Shown here: positions 25,589-34,985 of the stretch, piece by piece | Position numbering within the stretch: the stretch's first letter is position 1 | Layout: every line of letters starts with the position of its first letter | Origin: Haloarchaeobius sp. HME9146 | GTDB taxonomy: Archaea > Halobacteriota > Halobacteria > Halobacteriales > Natrialbaceae | Direction: 5' to 3' | DNA: 64,000 bases | Assembly: GCF_025399835.1 (NCBI RefSeq) | Contig: NZ_JAODVR010000002.1 | Location: 496,001 to 560,000 of the forward strand | Program-made: the position numbers and the translations under genes | The notes under the pieces: generated by a model | Told to the model about the DNA's origin: nothing | Databases searched by the model: none | The model's input: only the letters and a program-made list of their open reading frames with translations

Positions 25589-27538
25589 ATGAGCGAACGA
25601 GACGATACAGCCACGGTCACCGTCCACGCCGAGAACGTCGGCGGTATCGACGAGACCGATGTCGAGTTCTCACCGGGGGTGACGGTACTCTCTGGGCGGA
25701 ACGCGACGAACCGGACCTCGTTCTTACAGGCGCTGATGGCGGGCCTCGGGAGCGAACGGGCATCACTCAAGGCAGATGCATCAGCCGGGCGGGTAGACCT
25801 CACCATCGGAGACGAGACGTACACACGAGAGCTCAGACGGGAGGGAGAGGGAGTCTGGACCGGTGGCGAGCCGTACCTCGCCGATCCGACCCTCGCGGAC
25901 CTCTATGCCTTCTTGCTGGAGTCGAACGAGGCCCGGCGCGCGGTCGCGCTCGGTGACGACCTCCGGGAACTCATCATGCGACCGGTCGACACAACCGAGA
26001 TCAAGGCCGAGATTCAGCGTCTGGAGGCCCGGAAACGACAGCTCGACGAACGGCTCGCGGCGACCCAGGACCTGCAGGACGAACGAGCACAGCTCCGACA
26101 GCGCCAGGAGGAACTCGACGCCGAGATCGCCGAGAAGCGCGAGGACCTGCATGCGACCGAGGAGACCATCGAGGAGATGGACGCGAGCCTCGCGGAGGCA
26201 GGGGCCGAGACGGACGAACTCGATGCCAGGCTCAGCGAACTGAGGGACGCGCGAGGGGAGCTCGAAGACGTCCGCTTCCACCTCGAAACGGAGCGCGAGA
26301 GCCTCGCGTCGGTGACCGACCGGCTGGCCGAACTGGAGGCCGAAGAACGCGACGAGACGGCGGGCCTCGACGAGGACCCTGCCGACATCGAGCGCCGCGT
26401 CGACTCGTTGCACGACCGGATACAGTCCGTCAACAGCACGATAAACCGGCTGCAGGGCATCGTCGAATTCAACCGAGAGATGCTCGACGGCCAGAACGAC
26501 GAGGTCGTCGCGGCGCTGGACGAGTACGACGGGACCGACGGCGGGACGCTGACCGACGCGCTGGTACCGGACGAGACCGTCGTCTGCTGGACGTGTGGAA
26601 ACGAGGCGGACAGGAGCGCCATCTCGGAGACCGTCGAGCAGCTCGAATCGCTCTGTAAGGACAAACTCGAGGAGCGACAGGAACTGGACCGGGAGCGAGC
26701 AGAACTCCAGTCGACGCTCGACGAACTGGAGGCACAGCGAGAACAGCGCGAGCAACGGGCGCGAGAGCGGGCACAGCGACAGGCAGAGCAGGGCGAGCAC
26801 GAGGAACGCATCGAGGACCTGGAGGCCCGGGAGACCGCTCTCCACGACCGTATCGAGGACCTCGAACAGGAGGTCGAAGCCCTCGAAGCGGAGGAGTACG
26901 AGGACATCCTCGAACAGCACCGGGAGGCGAACCGGCTCCAGTTCGACGTCGATCGGCTCGTGGACGAACAACAGGAGGTGGCCGACCGAATCGAGGAGAT
27001 AGACCGCGAGCTCGGCGAACGAGAAGAGCTCGAATCGACGCGCGAGGAGGTCACGGCGGAGCTGACCGACCTCCGGACCCGCATCGACCGGCTCGAATCC
27101 CGCGCCGTCTCGGCGTTCAACGAGCATATGGAGACGGTGCTGGAGCTCCTCGGGTACGAGAACCTCGAACGCGTCTGGATAGAACGGGTGGAGCGGACGG
27201 AACGAGCGGGCAGACGGAACGTGGAAAAGACCGCCTTCGAGCTTCACGTGGTCCGGGAAACCGCGGACGGCGAGGTGTACGAGGACAGTGTCGAGCACCT
27301 GAGCGAATCCGAACGAGAGGTCATCGGACTCGTGTTCGCCCTCGCGGGCTACCTCGTCCACGAGGTCCACGAGACCGTCCCCTTCGTCCTCCTCGATTCC
27401 ATCGAGGCGATAGACTCCGACCGGATCGCGGCGCTGGTCGAGTACTTCGAGTCCTACACCGACTACCTCGTGGTCGCGTTACTCCCCGAGGACGCCGCCG
27501 CGATGGACGAGTCGTACACTCGCGTGACGGAGATATAG
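25589..27538 (+). CDS. Archaea-specific SMC-related protein
   Basis: SMC/Rad50-like ATPase of 649 residues. The N-terminal P-loop is degenerate (LSGRNATNRTSFLQAL). Two long coiled coils flank a central hook with a CxxC motif (VVCWTCGNEAD), like the Rad50 zinc hook. The C-terminal half-domain has HLSESEREVIGLVFALAGY and Walker B FVLLDSIEAIDSDRI. Gly-Lys is replaced in the P-loop (NATNRTS), so ATP handling may differ. Proteins of this type sit next to rdfA in haloarchaea; a role in DNA organisation or shape control is inferred. Confidence 0.87.
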   Translation: MSERDDTATVTVHAENVGGIDETDVEFSPGVTVLSGRNATNRTSFLQALMAGLGSERASLKADASAGRVDLTIGDETYTRELRREGEGVWTGGEPYLADPTLADLYAFLLESNEARRAVALGDDLRELIMRPVDTTEIKAEIQRLEARKRQLDERLAATQDLQDERAQLRQRQEELDAEIAEKREDLHATEETIEEMDASLAEAGAETDELDARLSELRDARGELEDVRFHLETERESLASVTDRLAELEAEERDETAGLDEDPADIERRVDSLHDRIQSVNSTINRLQGIVEFNREMLDGQNDEVVAALDEYDGTDGGTLTDALVPDETVVCWTCGNEADRSAISETVEQLESLCKDKLEERQELDRERAELQSTLDELEAQREQREQRARERAQRQAEQGEHEERIEDLEARETALHDRIEDLEQEVEALEAEEYEDILEQHREANRLQFDVDRLVDEQQEVADRIEEIDRELGEREELESTREEVTAELTDLRTRIDRLESRAVSAFNEHMETVLELLGYENLERVWIERVERTERAGRRNVEKTAFELHVVRETADGEVYEDSVEHLSESEREVIGLVFALAGYLVHEVHETVPFVLLDSIEAIDSDRIAALVEYFESYTDYLVVALLPEDAAAMDESYTRVTEI

Positions 27539-27578
27539 CGTCTATCGAAAATCACTGCCGACCGCACCCTACGAGTAT

Positions 27579-27764
27579 TTAAAGGGCGTCTTCAAGTCCG
27601 ACCGCACACGTCGATTGTATCCACGCCTTGTGGTTCGTCGTGTCGTAGATGATGACCTCTCCCTGCGTCAGGAGCAATGCAGCGTACGGGGGAATCGTCG
27701 CCGGCAATCCCGCGTTCGCCTCGAGCTTCGGTGCGTCTTCTCTCTCCTTCTTTGAGTATCTCAT
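27579..27764 (-). CDS. Small conserved-looking haloarchaeal protein
   Basis: 61 residues starting MRYSKKEREDAPKLEANAGL, with TIPPYAALLLTQGEVIIYD and ending in NHKAWIQSTCAVGLEDAL. The compact acidic pattern and the EVIIYD...KAWIQS core resemble short proteins common in halophilic archaea, but I cannot name the family with certainty. The ATG at 27764 is preferred over a longer start with an Arg-rich extension. It is convergent with the SMC-related gene. Confidence 0.65.
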   Translation of the reverse strand: MRYSKKEREDAPKLEANAGLPATIPPYAALLLTQGEVIIYDTTNHKAWIQSTCAVGLEDAL

Positions 27765-28161
27765 GGTCCCCCCTGTGTGTCGCCGTGCGCGTGTCGCTTC
27801 GCGCGTATTACTGTATACGGCACGTAGCATGTTAACTGCTAGCTTACAACAATGTTAGCCAGACACCTCCGTCTCCCTTACCACGTTGAAACATACCCCA
27901 CCGAACCGGAGTTATCCCGCTTCCCCCAGGTGACGAAGTCGAGGTGGGGTACTTCCGAACACGTTAGAAGAACGTTAAGATGCTCTGTCGCCAAAGGGTC
28001 GCAAGGGCGGAGAGGCCGTTCAGACGTCCGCCCGGTCGCCTATCGACGCTGCAGTAGCGACAGGTATGGTCGGCCGGTGGTTCGAACGAGCATCGACCGC
28101 GCGAGGGGGCAGCGACGTTCCAGTACGGAGCGTCGACCATCCCGATTAGAGCAGATATACT
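27765..28161. other. Intergenic region before second TFB
   Basis: Contains short GTTAAC/GTTAGC-type elements around 27830-27860 and an AT-rich segment right before the TFB start. No gene supported. Confidence 0.4.
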
Positions 28162-29121
28162 ATGACACGAAAGGACAGCATCGGAAGCGACGTCCCGTCG
28201 GGTCGCGAGAACGCACCACTCCAGTGTCCGGAATGTGGTGGGTCGCTCCTGAACGACGATACGCATGGTGAGACGGTTTGTATAGACTGCGGTCTCGTGG
28301 TCGCGGAAGACGAGATCGACCGCGGCCCGGAGTGGCAGGCGTTCTCCTCTGACGAGGCCGACCAGCGCAGCCGCGTCGGTGCGCCCGTCTCTGTTCTCTG
28401 GCACGACAAGGGGTTGTCGACGACCATCGACTGGAAGAACGCAGACAGCAGCGGCGCGCCGCTGAGCCACAACCAGCGTCGACAGATGGAACGCCTCCGC
28501 GTGTGGAACCAGCGCTTCACCATGGAGAACTCGAAGAAGCGCAACCTCCGGCAGGCACTCGGTGAGATCGACCGGATGGCGAGCGCGCTCGGGCTCCCGA
28601 CCGACGTTCGCGAGACCGCCTCTGTCATCTACCGGCGCGCGCTCAAGGAGGACCTGCTCCCGGGCCGGAGCATCGAGTCGATCGCGACGGCGTCGCTCTA
28701 CATCGCCGCCAGACAGGTCGGCATCCCGCGAACCATCGACGAGGTCATCGAGGTCAGCCGCATCGAGGACAGCGACTTCCGCCGAGCCTACCGGACGCTC
28801 GTCCGGGAGCTGAACCTCGTCGTCCAGCTCGCCGACCCGAAGGACTACGTGCGCCGGTACGCGTCCCAGCTCGGCCTCTCCTCGGAGGGCGAACGTATCG
28901 CGTACCAGCTGCTCGACAACGCCCAGCAGAAGGGCCTCGACAGTGGCAAGAGCCCAGTGACACTCGCAGCAGCCGCCGTCTACGCCGCGTCCGTGGTGAC
29001 CTCGGAGGACATCACCCAGCGGGACGTCTCGGAGGTCGCGAACATGAGCACCGTGACCATCAGAACCCGGTACAAAGAGCTCCTGAACGCGACCCCGGAG
29101 TATAGCGGCTTCACCCAGTAA
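28162..29121 (+). CDS. tfb: Transcription initiation factor IIB, second copy
   Basis: 319 residues. The zinc ribbon is CPEC...CIDC, the B-finger DRGPEWQAF, followed by two cyclin folds and a C-terminal HTH (VANMSTVTIRTRYKEL). It is clearly diverged from the TFB at 2.4 kb. Multiple TFBs in haloarchaea direct different promoter sets. This one lies between two gene arrays that each share a private promoter motif, so it is a candidate to drive one of them (inference only). Confidence 0.92.
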   Translation: MTRKDSIGSDVPSGRENAPLQCPECGGSLLNDDTHGETVCIDCGLVVAEDEIDRGPEWQAFSSDEADQRSRVGAPVSVLWHDKGLSTTIDWKNADSSGAPLSHNQRRQMERLRVWNQRFTMENSKKRNLRQALGEIDRMASALGLPTDVRETASVIYRRALKEDLLPGRSIESIATASLYIAARQVGIPRTIDEVIEVSRIEDSDFRRAYRTLVRELNLVVQLADPKDYVRRYASQLGLSSEGERIAYQLLDNAQQKGLDSGKSPVTLAAAAVYAASVVTSEDITQRDVSEVANMSTVTIRTRYKELLNATPEYSGFTQ

Positions 29122-29760
29122 GCACCCTCGCCCCCTTCCCCAGCTCTTTCTCGGTCCGTCTGTTTCAGACAGTGGCAACTCCCGTCTCTCCGTGACCCTG
29201 GTCGAGTCGTCGACCGCCGTTCGTAGCCGTCTTCGTGGTGAGCAACAAGCACCAACCCCTGGCTCGTCGAGCAGGAGGGGAGTCTCCGTACGTTCACCGT
29301 ACGAACGCCCCAGTGCGGGTCCTCATCTACGGGAACCGCACTCGGCGGAACAGCCACCGACCAGTGCGGTCCTGACCCATCGCCCAGGAGCGTTCGTGTG
29401 TGCGGCGAGACGCTGCAGCAGGGGAAGACCAGCCTGCCATATCCCTCGAGGGTCGCGGAGGCTCACGGCGGCGGTGTGGCGGGCTCACACGGTGAAGGGC
29501 CCGAGCTCTGACCGTCGACGAGCAGCGAGGACGAGAGAATCGGGATCGCTGGGACCCTGCCAGAAGCGCTGGAACCGCGTCGGAACCGCCAGGACCGCCG
29601 GGACCGCATCAGAACCGACAGGACCGCTCGCGTACTCGCACGGCAGCGACTGGGAAGTTCTGGCGTACTCGCACGGCGAGGTATCGAAGGAATCGATTGG
29701 TGGACCGCTCGCAGAGAAACGAATCGAGAGCACCCAGGGAGGAACCGTCCGACGGCCGGC
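29122..29760. other. Gene-free region with degenerate repeats
   Basis: 640 bp without a supported gene. Around 29540-29625 there are about eight imperfect copies of a 9-11 nt GCCRGGACC-like unit. The 15-mer GCGTACTCGCACGGC occurs twice (29630 and 29663). This could be remnants of a repeat-rich gene or simple-sequence decay. Confidence 0.5.
29630..29677. repeat. 15-bp direct repeat, 33-bp period
   Basis: GCGTACTCGCACGGC is present at 29630-29644 and again at 29663-29677. Confidence 0.7.
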
Positions 29761-30669
29761 TCAGAGAATCGCGTACAGGAACAGGTTGTGGAGTGCAGGC
29801 CCGAAGCCAGCGGTGGCGGCCATCCCGAGGACGATACTCCGGTGTCTCGCGTCGGTGATGGCGTGGCTGAAGACGTAGACGATGCCGAGCGCGATGACGA
29901 CCTTCACGACCAGGAACAGCCAGGCCATCCCGAGCACGTCGGCCGTTGGCAACGTGGCGGCGAACTTCATGATCTCCCAGGAGAGCGGCGTCTGCTCGGC
30001 AAGGCCGAAGATGTCGATACCGATGACGGTCGTGCTCGCGTCGAGCAGGTGGCCGAACACCACCGCGAAGCCGAGCAGGCCGGCGTTGCCGGTGACGCCG
30101 GGGTGGAACTGGTCCACGTAGGCCCAGATGATGACCGAGATCGACACCGCGACCAGCACCGCCACGAGCGACCAGAGCGGGTGGACCTCGCGGCCACTCA
30201 GGGCGATGGTCGCCCCGGTGATCGGTGCCAGACACAGGATGCCCGTGATGGCGACCGACTCTGCCTGTTCTCTGGGCGAGCGCTGCTCCGGGTTCGCGAG
30301 GTACAACCAGAGGTGGCCGCCGAGGACGAACGCCGTCAGGTAGACCAGCGGCGTGGAGAGGAACGGGAGGACCTGTTCGGGCAGGACGACGACCTGGCCG
30401 AAGACCGAGAGCGCCGCCGAGACGGCCACCCACGGGAAGAACCCGATAACGAGCTCCTCGGTCGCGTACAGCCCCTTCGCCCGCATGAGGACGAAGATAC
30501 GTGCCACCGCCAGCACCAGCGCGAGCGTGTGGAACGGGTGCAACAGGACGGGGTCGAACGACCCCACGAGGACGTGGCTCCCCAGCCCGCTGGCGTCGAG
30601 GAGAGCGGTGCCTCCCGGTCCCATCGACCGCGGTACGCCCCCGAACGAGAACAGATAGCTTCCTGACAT
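29761..30669 (-). CDS. DUF63 family membrane protein
   Basis: The 302-residue polytopic protein has about eight membrane helices. The patterns VLLHPFHTLALVLAVARIFV, ATEELVIGFFPWVAVSAALS, VFGHLLDASTTVIGIDIFG and FLVVKVVIALGIVYVFSH are typical of archaeal DUF63 proteins. Function unknown. A second DUF63-like gene lies at 47.3 kb. It reads away from the DUF7123 gene, with a long gap between them. Confidence 0.88.
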   Translation of the reverse strand: MSGSYLFSFGGVPRSMGPGGTALLDASGLGSHVLVGSFDPVLLHPFHTLALVLAVARIFVLMRAKGLYATEELVIGFFPWVAVSAALSVFGQVVVLPEQVLPFLSTPLVYLTAFVLGGHLWLYLANPEQRSPREQAESVAITGILCLAPITGATIALSGREVHPLWSLVAVLVAVSISVIIWAYVDQFHPGVTGNAGLLGFAVVFGHLLDASTTVIGIDIFGLAEQTPLSWEIMKFAATLPTADVLGMAWLFLVVKVVIALGIVYVFSHAITDARHRSIVLGMAATAGFGPALHNLFLYAIL

Positions 30670-31335
30670 CGTGTGGTTCCTCGGGTCCGTGGCCAGCGTG
30701 CTGGAGCGACCTGTAGTCGGTCGACGGGTACGCCGCGCACGGCCACGCGTATTCAGACTATCCTACGTGTCTCAGCTATATGGCGTTCGCCTTACGTCGG
30801 CGTAGTCACCTCACCAGCAAGAGGTGTCTGGTTTCAGATAGTCTGTAGACCTCAGACGGTCGGAGCTTCCAATAGAGCGATTAACACGCCTGTAATCGAT
30901 TGACCCACGGGTTCGCGCGCTTTTAAACACGGGCGTCGCCAACTACCACACGGGGACATCGCATGGAAGGAAACGCCGTCCGACGTCCCCCGGTCGCAAA
31001 TCGCCTGTCGTCTCGGTGTCCGGTACGCCGTCGTGGCCAGTTCAGTCAGTCGTCAAATGCGTGACGGTCGTGCCGTTCGTACGAGGCAACCGTCCCCGGG
31101 AGTTCCGGGGACGTGCCACTCGTCCCACCGGTCGAACGGGTGACACCACCGCGATTCACTCCGATTCTTGCACGGTCTTCAGGCGTCCAGCGAATGCGGT
31201 GGTACAGCAGATTCTGCTCGGTTACCACCGCCTCAGTGGCACATAGGTAAGACGAACGTTATGTTCTCCGGACGCGAATATCTCTCTAGCAACGGCGTCG
31301 GGACGTGGAGAACCTGCCGCCGTGGGGGAAACAAC
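30670..31335. other. Long intergenic region with possible leaderless mini-ORF
   Basis: A TATA-like TTTTAAA (about 30922-30928) lies some 40 nt before an ATG at 30963 that opens a 33-codon basic reading frame. A small protein or RNA is possible but unproven. Nothing else is recognisable. Confidence 0.3.
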
Positions 31336-31614
31336 ATGCACGATACGAACAGCATCGCTATCACGGGGTTGAACGAGAAGCAACAGCGAATACTGACCTA
31401 CCTGTCGACGCAGGCGGGCTACCAGACCTACTTCAAGTCGCGGCTCATCGGGGAAGCAGTCGGCCTGTCGGCGAAGGAGGTCGGCGCGAACCTGGCACAG
31501 ATTCTGCGGAGTAACCGCGACGTCGGGCTCGACATCGAGAAGTGGGGGTACTCCTCGGGCACGACGTGGAAGGTCACGCCGACCGGTGCGGCGGACGTCC
31601 CACAGCGGGCCTGA
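31336..31614 (+). CDS. DUF7123 family winged-helix-like protein
   Basis: 92 residues. The core LNEKQQRILTYLSTQAGYQT, then YFKSRLIGEAVGLSAKEVGA and DIEKWGYSSGTTWKVTP, matches the haloarchaeal DUF7123 pattern as I recall it. The fold looks like a small winged helix, so DNA binding is plausible. The start at 31336 follows a GTGGGGGAA leader; upstream codons do not fit. It sits directly before array B and may act on it (inference). Confidence 0.75.
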   Translation: MHDTNSIAITGLNEKQQRILTYLSTQAGYQTYFKSRLIGEAVGLSAKEVGANLAQILRSNRDVGLDIEKWGYSSGTTWKVTPTGAADVPQRA

Positions 31615-31730
31615 CCCGGTCGAACGTTCTCTCTTCTCTGGCAGTCCGTCCGTACACTGGATAGGCAGTGATATCGATAGACGGCGGACTGGAGGAAACC
31701 GAGTCACGTTCGGGAAACGTGATTTACTGA

Positions 31731-31750
31731 CAGTAATTATTCATTATATG
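31731..31750 (+). promoter_or_regulatory. Array B promoter motif, copy 1
   Basis: Divergent copy beginning CAGTAATTATTCATTATATG, 54 nt before the ATG. Confidence 0.7.
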
Positions 31751-31784
31751 TCCGAAACCACCTTGGGTATAGAGTGGAGGAAAC

Positions 31785-32594
31785 ATGGCAGACCTTTCCA
31801 AGCGACAATATCTGAAGTACGCAGGCGCATCTCTTGCTGCTCTCTCCCTCGGCGTGGGCGGGAAACTCGCAGCTGACGGCACACTCCAGTCGAGTGTGAA
31901 GGAGACAACAGAAGTCGCCCCTGCGGCGAAGCCCGGAACCGAAGCCGCCCCTGAACCCATCCTGGGCCCGGCTGGCTACGGTGACATCCTCGACTACGAG
32001 CGCGACGACTACGGGAACATCGAGTTCGACTGGGCGTACCTCTCGTTCGAGACCGAGGACGGCGACGTCGACCTCGACGACGTCGGCGTCGACTTCGAGA
32101 CCGACATCTACAGCGAGCACCTCGAGCTGACCGTCGAGGACAGCGAAGTGTACGTCGACCTCGAGATGAACGACAACGGCGACCAGCTCGAACTGGACAT
32201 CGCGTTCCGCGACGAGTACATCTCGTTCGAGTTCGACTACGGTGAGGTCGAGTTCGAGTCCGACGGCGGTGGCTACCAGTTCGAGGACGACCGCCGCGAC
32301 ATCGAGTACCGCGGACGCTACCTTGACTTCGAGTACGACGAGGACAGCCAGGAACTCGAGATCAAGGGCGCGATCAAGCTCGAACTCGAGACCGACAACG
32401 GGCTGGACTTCGAGTACGCCGACGGCCGCATCGCCATCGACTTCGACACCACGGAGCTCGAGTACGCAGGCGAGGACGTCCTGATGGAGTGGGAATGGCG
32501 CGGTGGCAACCACGGCTACGGCAGCCGGCACTCCGAGGACGAGTTCGAGGCACGCCGCATCGGCCCCGGTGGAGCCTGCCACACGCTCTGCTAG
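31785..32594 (+). CDS. Array B protein 1: exported acidic beta-repeat protein
   Basis: 269 residues. The N-terminus SKRQYLKYAGASLAALSLGV is a Tat-like signal with Lys-Arg in place of Arg-Arg. After a Pro/Ala linker comes the entry motif ILDYERDDYGNIEF. About 190 residues of alternating acidic and hydrophobic/aromatic residues follow, such as FEFDYGEVEFESDGG and LDFEYADGRIAIDFD, which predicts many edge beta-strands. The family tail DEFEARRI is followed by a unique extension with two Cys (GGACHTLC). Function unknown; a surface or matrix role is inferred. Confidence 0.78.
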   Translation: MADLSKRQYLKYAGASLAALSLGVGGKLAADGTLQSSVKETTEVAPAAKPGTEAAPEPILGPAGYGDILDYERDDYGNIEFDWAYLSFETEDGDVDLDDVGVDFETDIYSEHLELTVEDSEVYVDLEMNDNGDQLELDIAFRDEYISFEFDYGEVEFESDGGGYQFEDDRRDIEYRGRYLDFEYDEDSQELEIKGAIKLELETDNGLDFEYADGRIAIDFDTTELEYAGEDVLMEWEWRGGNHGYGSRHSEDEFEARRIGPGGACHTLC

Positions 32595-32793
32595 AACACC
32601 CGCAGCACAGACTGCTGCTCTGACACTCTTTCGACCCCTTTCTTCGAGCACGATTCCAACCGCCGAGCGACGCGGAAACTCTGTACTACTGACGCGCCCG
32701 GTGCCGGTTCCATGACGTGGGACCGGGGAGGCTGTACCCCCGAGTAATCGACCTTCGTCCGCGTACCTCCGTCCGCGGAACGACCGTACTGTC

Positions 32794-32813
32794 CGGTAAT
32801 TTGATAGTTCATT
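32794..32813 (+). promoter_or_regulatory. Array B promoter motif, copy 2
   Basis: CGGTAATTTGATAGTTCATT, 55 nt before the ATG. Confidence 0.75.
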
Positions 32814-32848
32814 ACCTTCCGGTTCTTCTGTTGCTCTGAGGAATCGAT

Positions 32849-33625
32849 ATGGCAGCCCTTTCCAAACGGCAGTATCTGAAGTACGCTGGTGCGTCCCTCG
32901 GCGTCGTCTCGCTCGGTGTCGGCGGGACACTCGCAGCAGGGAGCGCGTTCCAGCCGAGCGTGGAGCAACCGACCGCGAACGTCGAAGAGACCAACGAGGT
33001 AACGCCCGCGGCGAAACCCGACACCGAGGCGGTACCCGAACCGATCATCGGGCCCAGGGGTGTCGGCGAGATACTCGATTACGAGCGCGACGACTACGGG
33101 AACATCGAGTTCGACTGGGAGTTCGTGTCCTTCGAGACCGACGACGGTGACATCGACCTCGACGACGTCGGCGTCGACTTCGAGACAGACCTCGACAGCA
33201 GTTTCATCGAGTTGACCGTCGAGGACAGCGAAGTGTTCGTCGACCTGGAGTTCGACCGCGAGGACAACTACTGCGAGATAGAGATCGCGTTCCGCGAGGA
33301 GTACATCGATTTCGAGTTCGACGCCGGCGACACCGACTTCAAATCGAGCGGGACCGGCTACCAGTACGAGGAGGACAAGCGCGATATCGAGTACAAGGGC
33401 CGCTACCTCGACTTCGAGTACGACGAGGAGAAGGGTGAACTCGAGATAAAGGGTGCCATCAAGCTCGAACTCGAGATAGACAACGGACTGGACTTCGAGT
33501 ACGCCGACGGCCGCATCTTCATCGACTTCGACACCACGGAGCTCGAGTACAGTGGCGAAGGCGTGGCATTCGAGTGGGAGTGGCGTGACGGTGGCGACGA
33601 CGAGTTCGAAGCGCGTCGCTTCTGA
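32849..33625 (+). CDS. Array B protein 2: exported acidic beta-repeat protein
   Basis: 258 residues. The signal is SKRQYLKYAGASLGVVSLGV. The linker is longer and diverged (QPTANVEETNEVTPAAKP). The entry motif ILDYERDDYGNIEF and the beta body are conserved, including TVEDSEVFVDLEFDRED and AIKLELEIDNGLDFEYADGR. One Cys lies in NYCEIE. It ends DDEFEARRF. More diverged than proteins 1, 4, 5 and 6, so it is an older copy. Confidence 0.78.
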   Translation: MAALSKRQYLKYAGASLGVVSLGVGGTLAAGSAFQPSVEQPTANVEETNEVTPAAKPDTEAVPEPIIGPRGVGEILDYERDDYGNIEFDWEFVSFETDDGDIDLDDVGVDFETDLDSSFIELTVEDSEVFVDLEFDREDNYCEIEIAFREEYIDFEFDAGDTDFKSSGTGYQYEEDKRDIEYKGRYLDFEYDEEKGELEIKGAIKLELEIDNGLDFEYADGRIFIDFDTTELEYSGEGVAFEWEWRDGGDDEFEARRF

Positions 33626-33743
33626 GTGGCAGTACCTGTACGAGCGTCCGATTCGCGGTCCTGGGTTTTCGCAGTCGGTTCTATGTCACGGTGTGAACCA
33701 CCGGTTCCAGACCCCGTATCCGACCGGTTACGGAACGACCAAA

Positions 33744-33763
33744 CAGTTATTTGATACTTCATA
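33744..33763 (+). promoter_or_regulatory. Array B promoter motif, copy 3
   Basis: CAGTTATTTGATACTTCATA, 55 nt before the ATG. Confidence 0.78.
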
Positions 33764-33798
33764 CCAGAAGATGGCTAGTCTCCACTCGAGGCACTGAA

Positions 33799-34599
33799 AT
33801 GGCAGACCTTTCCAAACGGCAGTATCTGAAGTATGCAGGCGCGTCCCTCGCCGCCCTCTCGCTGGGCGTCGGTGGCAAGCTCGCCGCGGACGGCTCGTTC
33901 GCCCCCGCGGTCGGTGAGACCTCGCGCGTCGCAGCCGGTGCGAACCCGGAAGCGACGCCGATTCTCCGCAGCGCAGGCATCGGTGACATCCTCGACTACG
34001 AGCGCAAGGACGACGGAGCCATCGAGTTCGACTGGGGCCTGCTCTCGTTCGAAACCGAGAGCGACGGCTCGTTCGAGATAGAGGACCTCGGCGTCGACAT
34101 CGAGGCACTCATCGACGGCGGTGACGACCTGGAAGCTCTCGATATGCGCGTCGAGGACACCGAACTGTACTTCGACCTCGAGATCCTCGAGGACCGCGGT
34201 ATCGACTCCGTCGAGCTGGATTTCGCGTTCCGCGACGAGTGGGTGCAGTTCGAGTTCGACGCTGACGGGCCGAAAGTCGAGTTCGAGTCCGACGGCAGCG
34301 GCCACCAGTTCGAGGCCGAAGACGACAGCCGGGACATCGAGTACATGGGCCGCAACATCAAGTTCGAGTTCCAGGAGACCGACGGTGAGAACTGGGAGCT
34401 CGAGATCACGGGCGCGATTCGGGCCGACATCGAGTGGAACGAAGACGGCGAACTCGACGTCGACTACATCGACGGTCGCATCGCCGTCGACATCGACGTC
34501 GGGTCCCTCGACGTGGAGTACGCGGGCGAGGACGTCATGTTCGAATGGGAGTACGTCGACTACGGCACGGACGACGAGTTCGAAGCCCGTCGTATCTGA
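33799..34599 (+). CDS. Array B protein 3: exported acidic beta-repeat protein
   Basis: 266 residues. The signal is identical in plan (SKRQYLKYAGASLAALSLGV). The linker is distinct (APAVGETSRVAAGANPEA). The entry motif is ILDYERKDDGAIEFDW. The body has insertions relative to siblings (DIEALIDGGDDLEALDM) and ends EWEYVDYGTDDEFEARRI. The ATG was chosen because it is preceded by the same CGAGGCACTGAA leader as in copies 4, 5 and 6; the longer in-frame start would add an unrelated segment. Confidence 0.78.
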   Translation: MADLSKRQYLKYAGASLAALSLGVGGKLAADGSFAPAVGETSRVAAGANPEATPILRSAGIGDILDYERKDDGAIEFDWGLLSFETESDGSFEIEDLGVDIEALIDGGDDLEALDMRVEDTELYFDLEILEDRGIDSVELDFAFRDEWVQFEFDADGPKVEFESDGSGHQFEAEDDSRDIEYMGRNIKFEFQETDGENWELEITGAIRADIEWNEDGELDVDYIDGRIAVDIDVGSLDVEYAGEDVMFEWEYVDYGTDDEFEARRI

Positions 34600-34930
34600 A
34601 CACGTTTCCCGGGGTAGCGACTACCCCGTCCCAACGCAGACAGGCGAAGACCGACCATTCGGACGTAGATATTTTCTCACGCTGAACCGCAGAGCGACAG
34701 CAGTGGAGGCGGGGCTGGTCGCTGGTTCTTTCCGGCGCAACTGCACTGTTCTTCGCGACCCGCGAACCCCAGGCCCGACTACCGAGTGGGCCCGACTACC
34801 AACTGAGCCAGCCGCCCGGGGAGCCCGAGCTGTCGCCCGGTGACCGGGCTCGGGACGAGAACCACGAGCCGGGAATGCGACGTCGCTCGACTACGCCAGG
34901 GGAACTCCCGATGGTAACGAGGCAACGTTT

Positions 34931-34950
34931 TAGTAATTTGATACTTAATG
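34931..34950 (+). promoter_or_regulatory. Array B promoter motif, copy 4
   Basis: TAGTAATTTGATACTTAATG, 55 nt before the ATG. Confidence 0.78.
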
Positions 34951-34985
34951 TCTGAAGCCAGCCTTCGGTAATACGAGGCACTGAA

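Noticed and set aside
25781-27370. 529-codon open frame antisense to the SMC-related gene
   Set aside because: Mirror of acidic coiled-coil codons; the sense strand has Walker B and the CxxC hook.
31046-31228. Small open frame on the minus strand before the DUF7123 gene
   Set aside because: No promoter, no leader and Arg/Gly/Thr-rich random-like composition.
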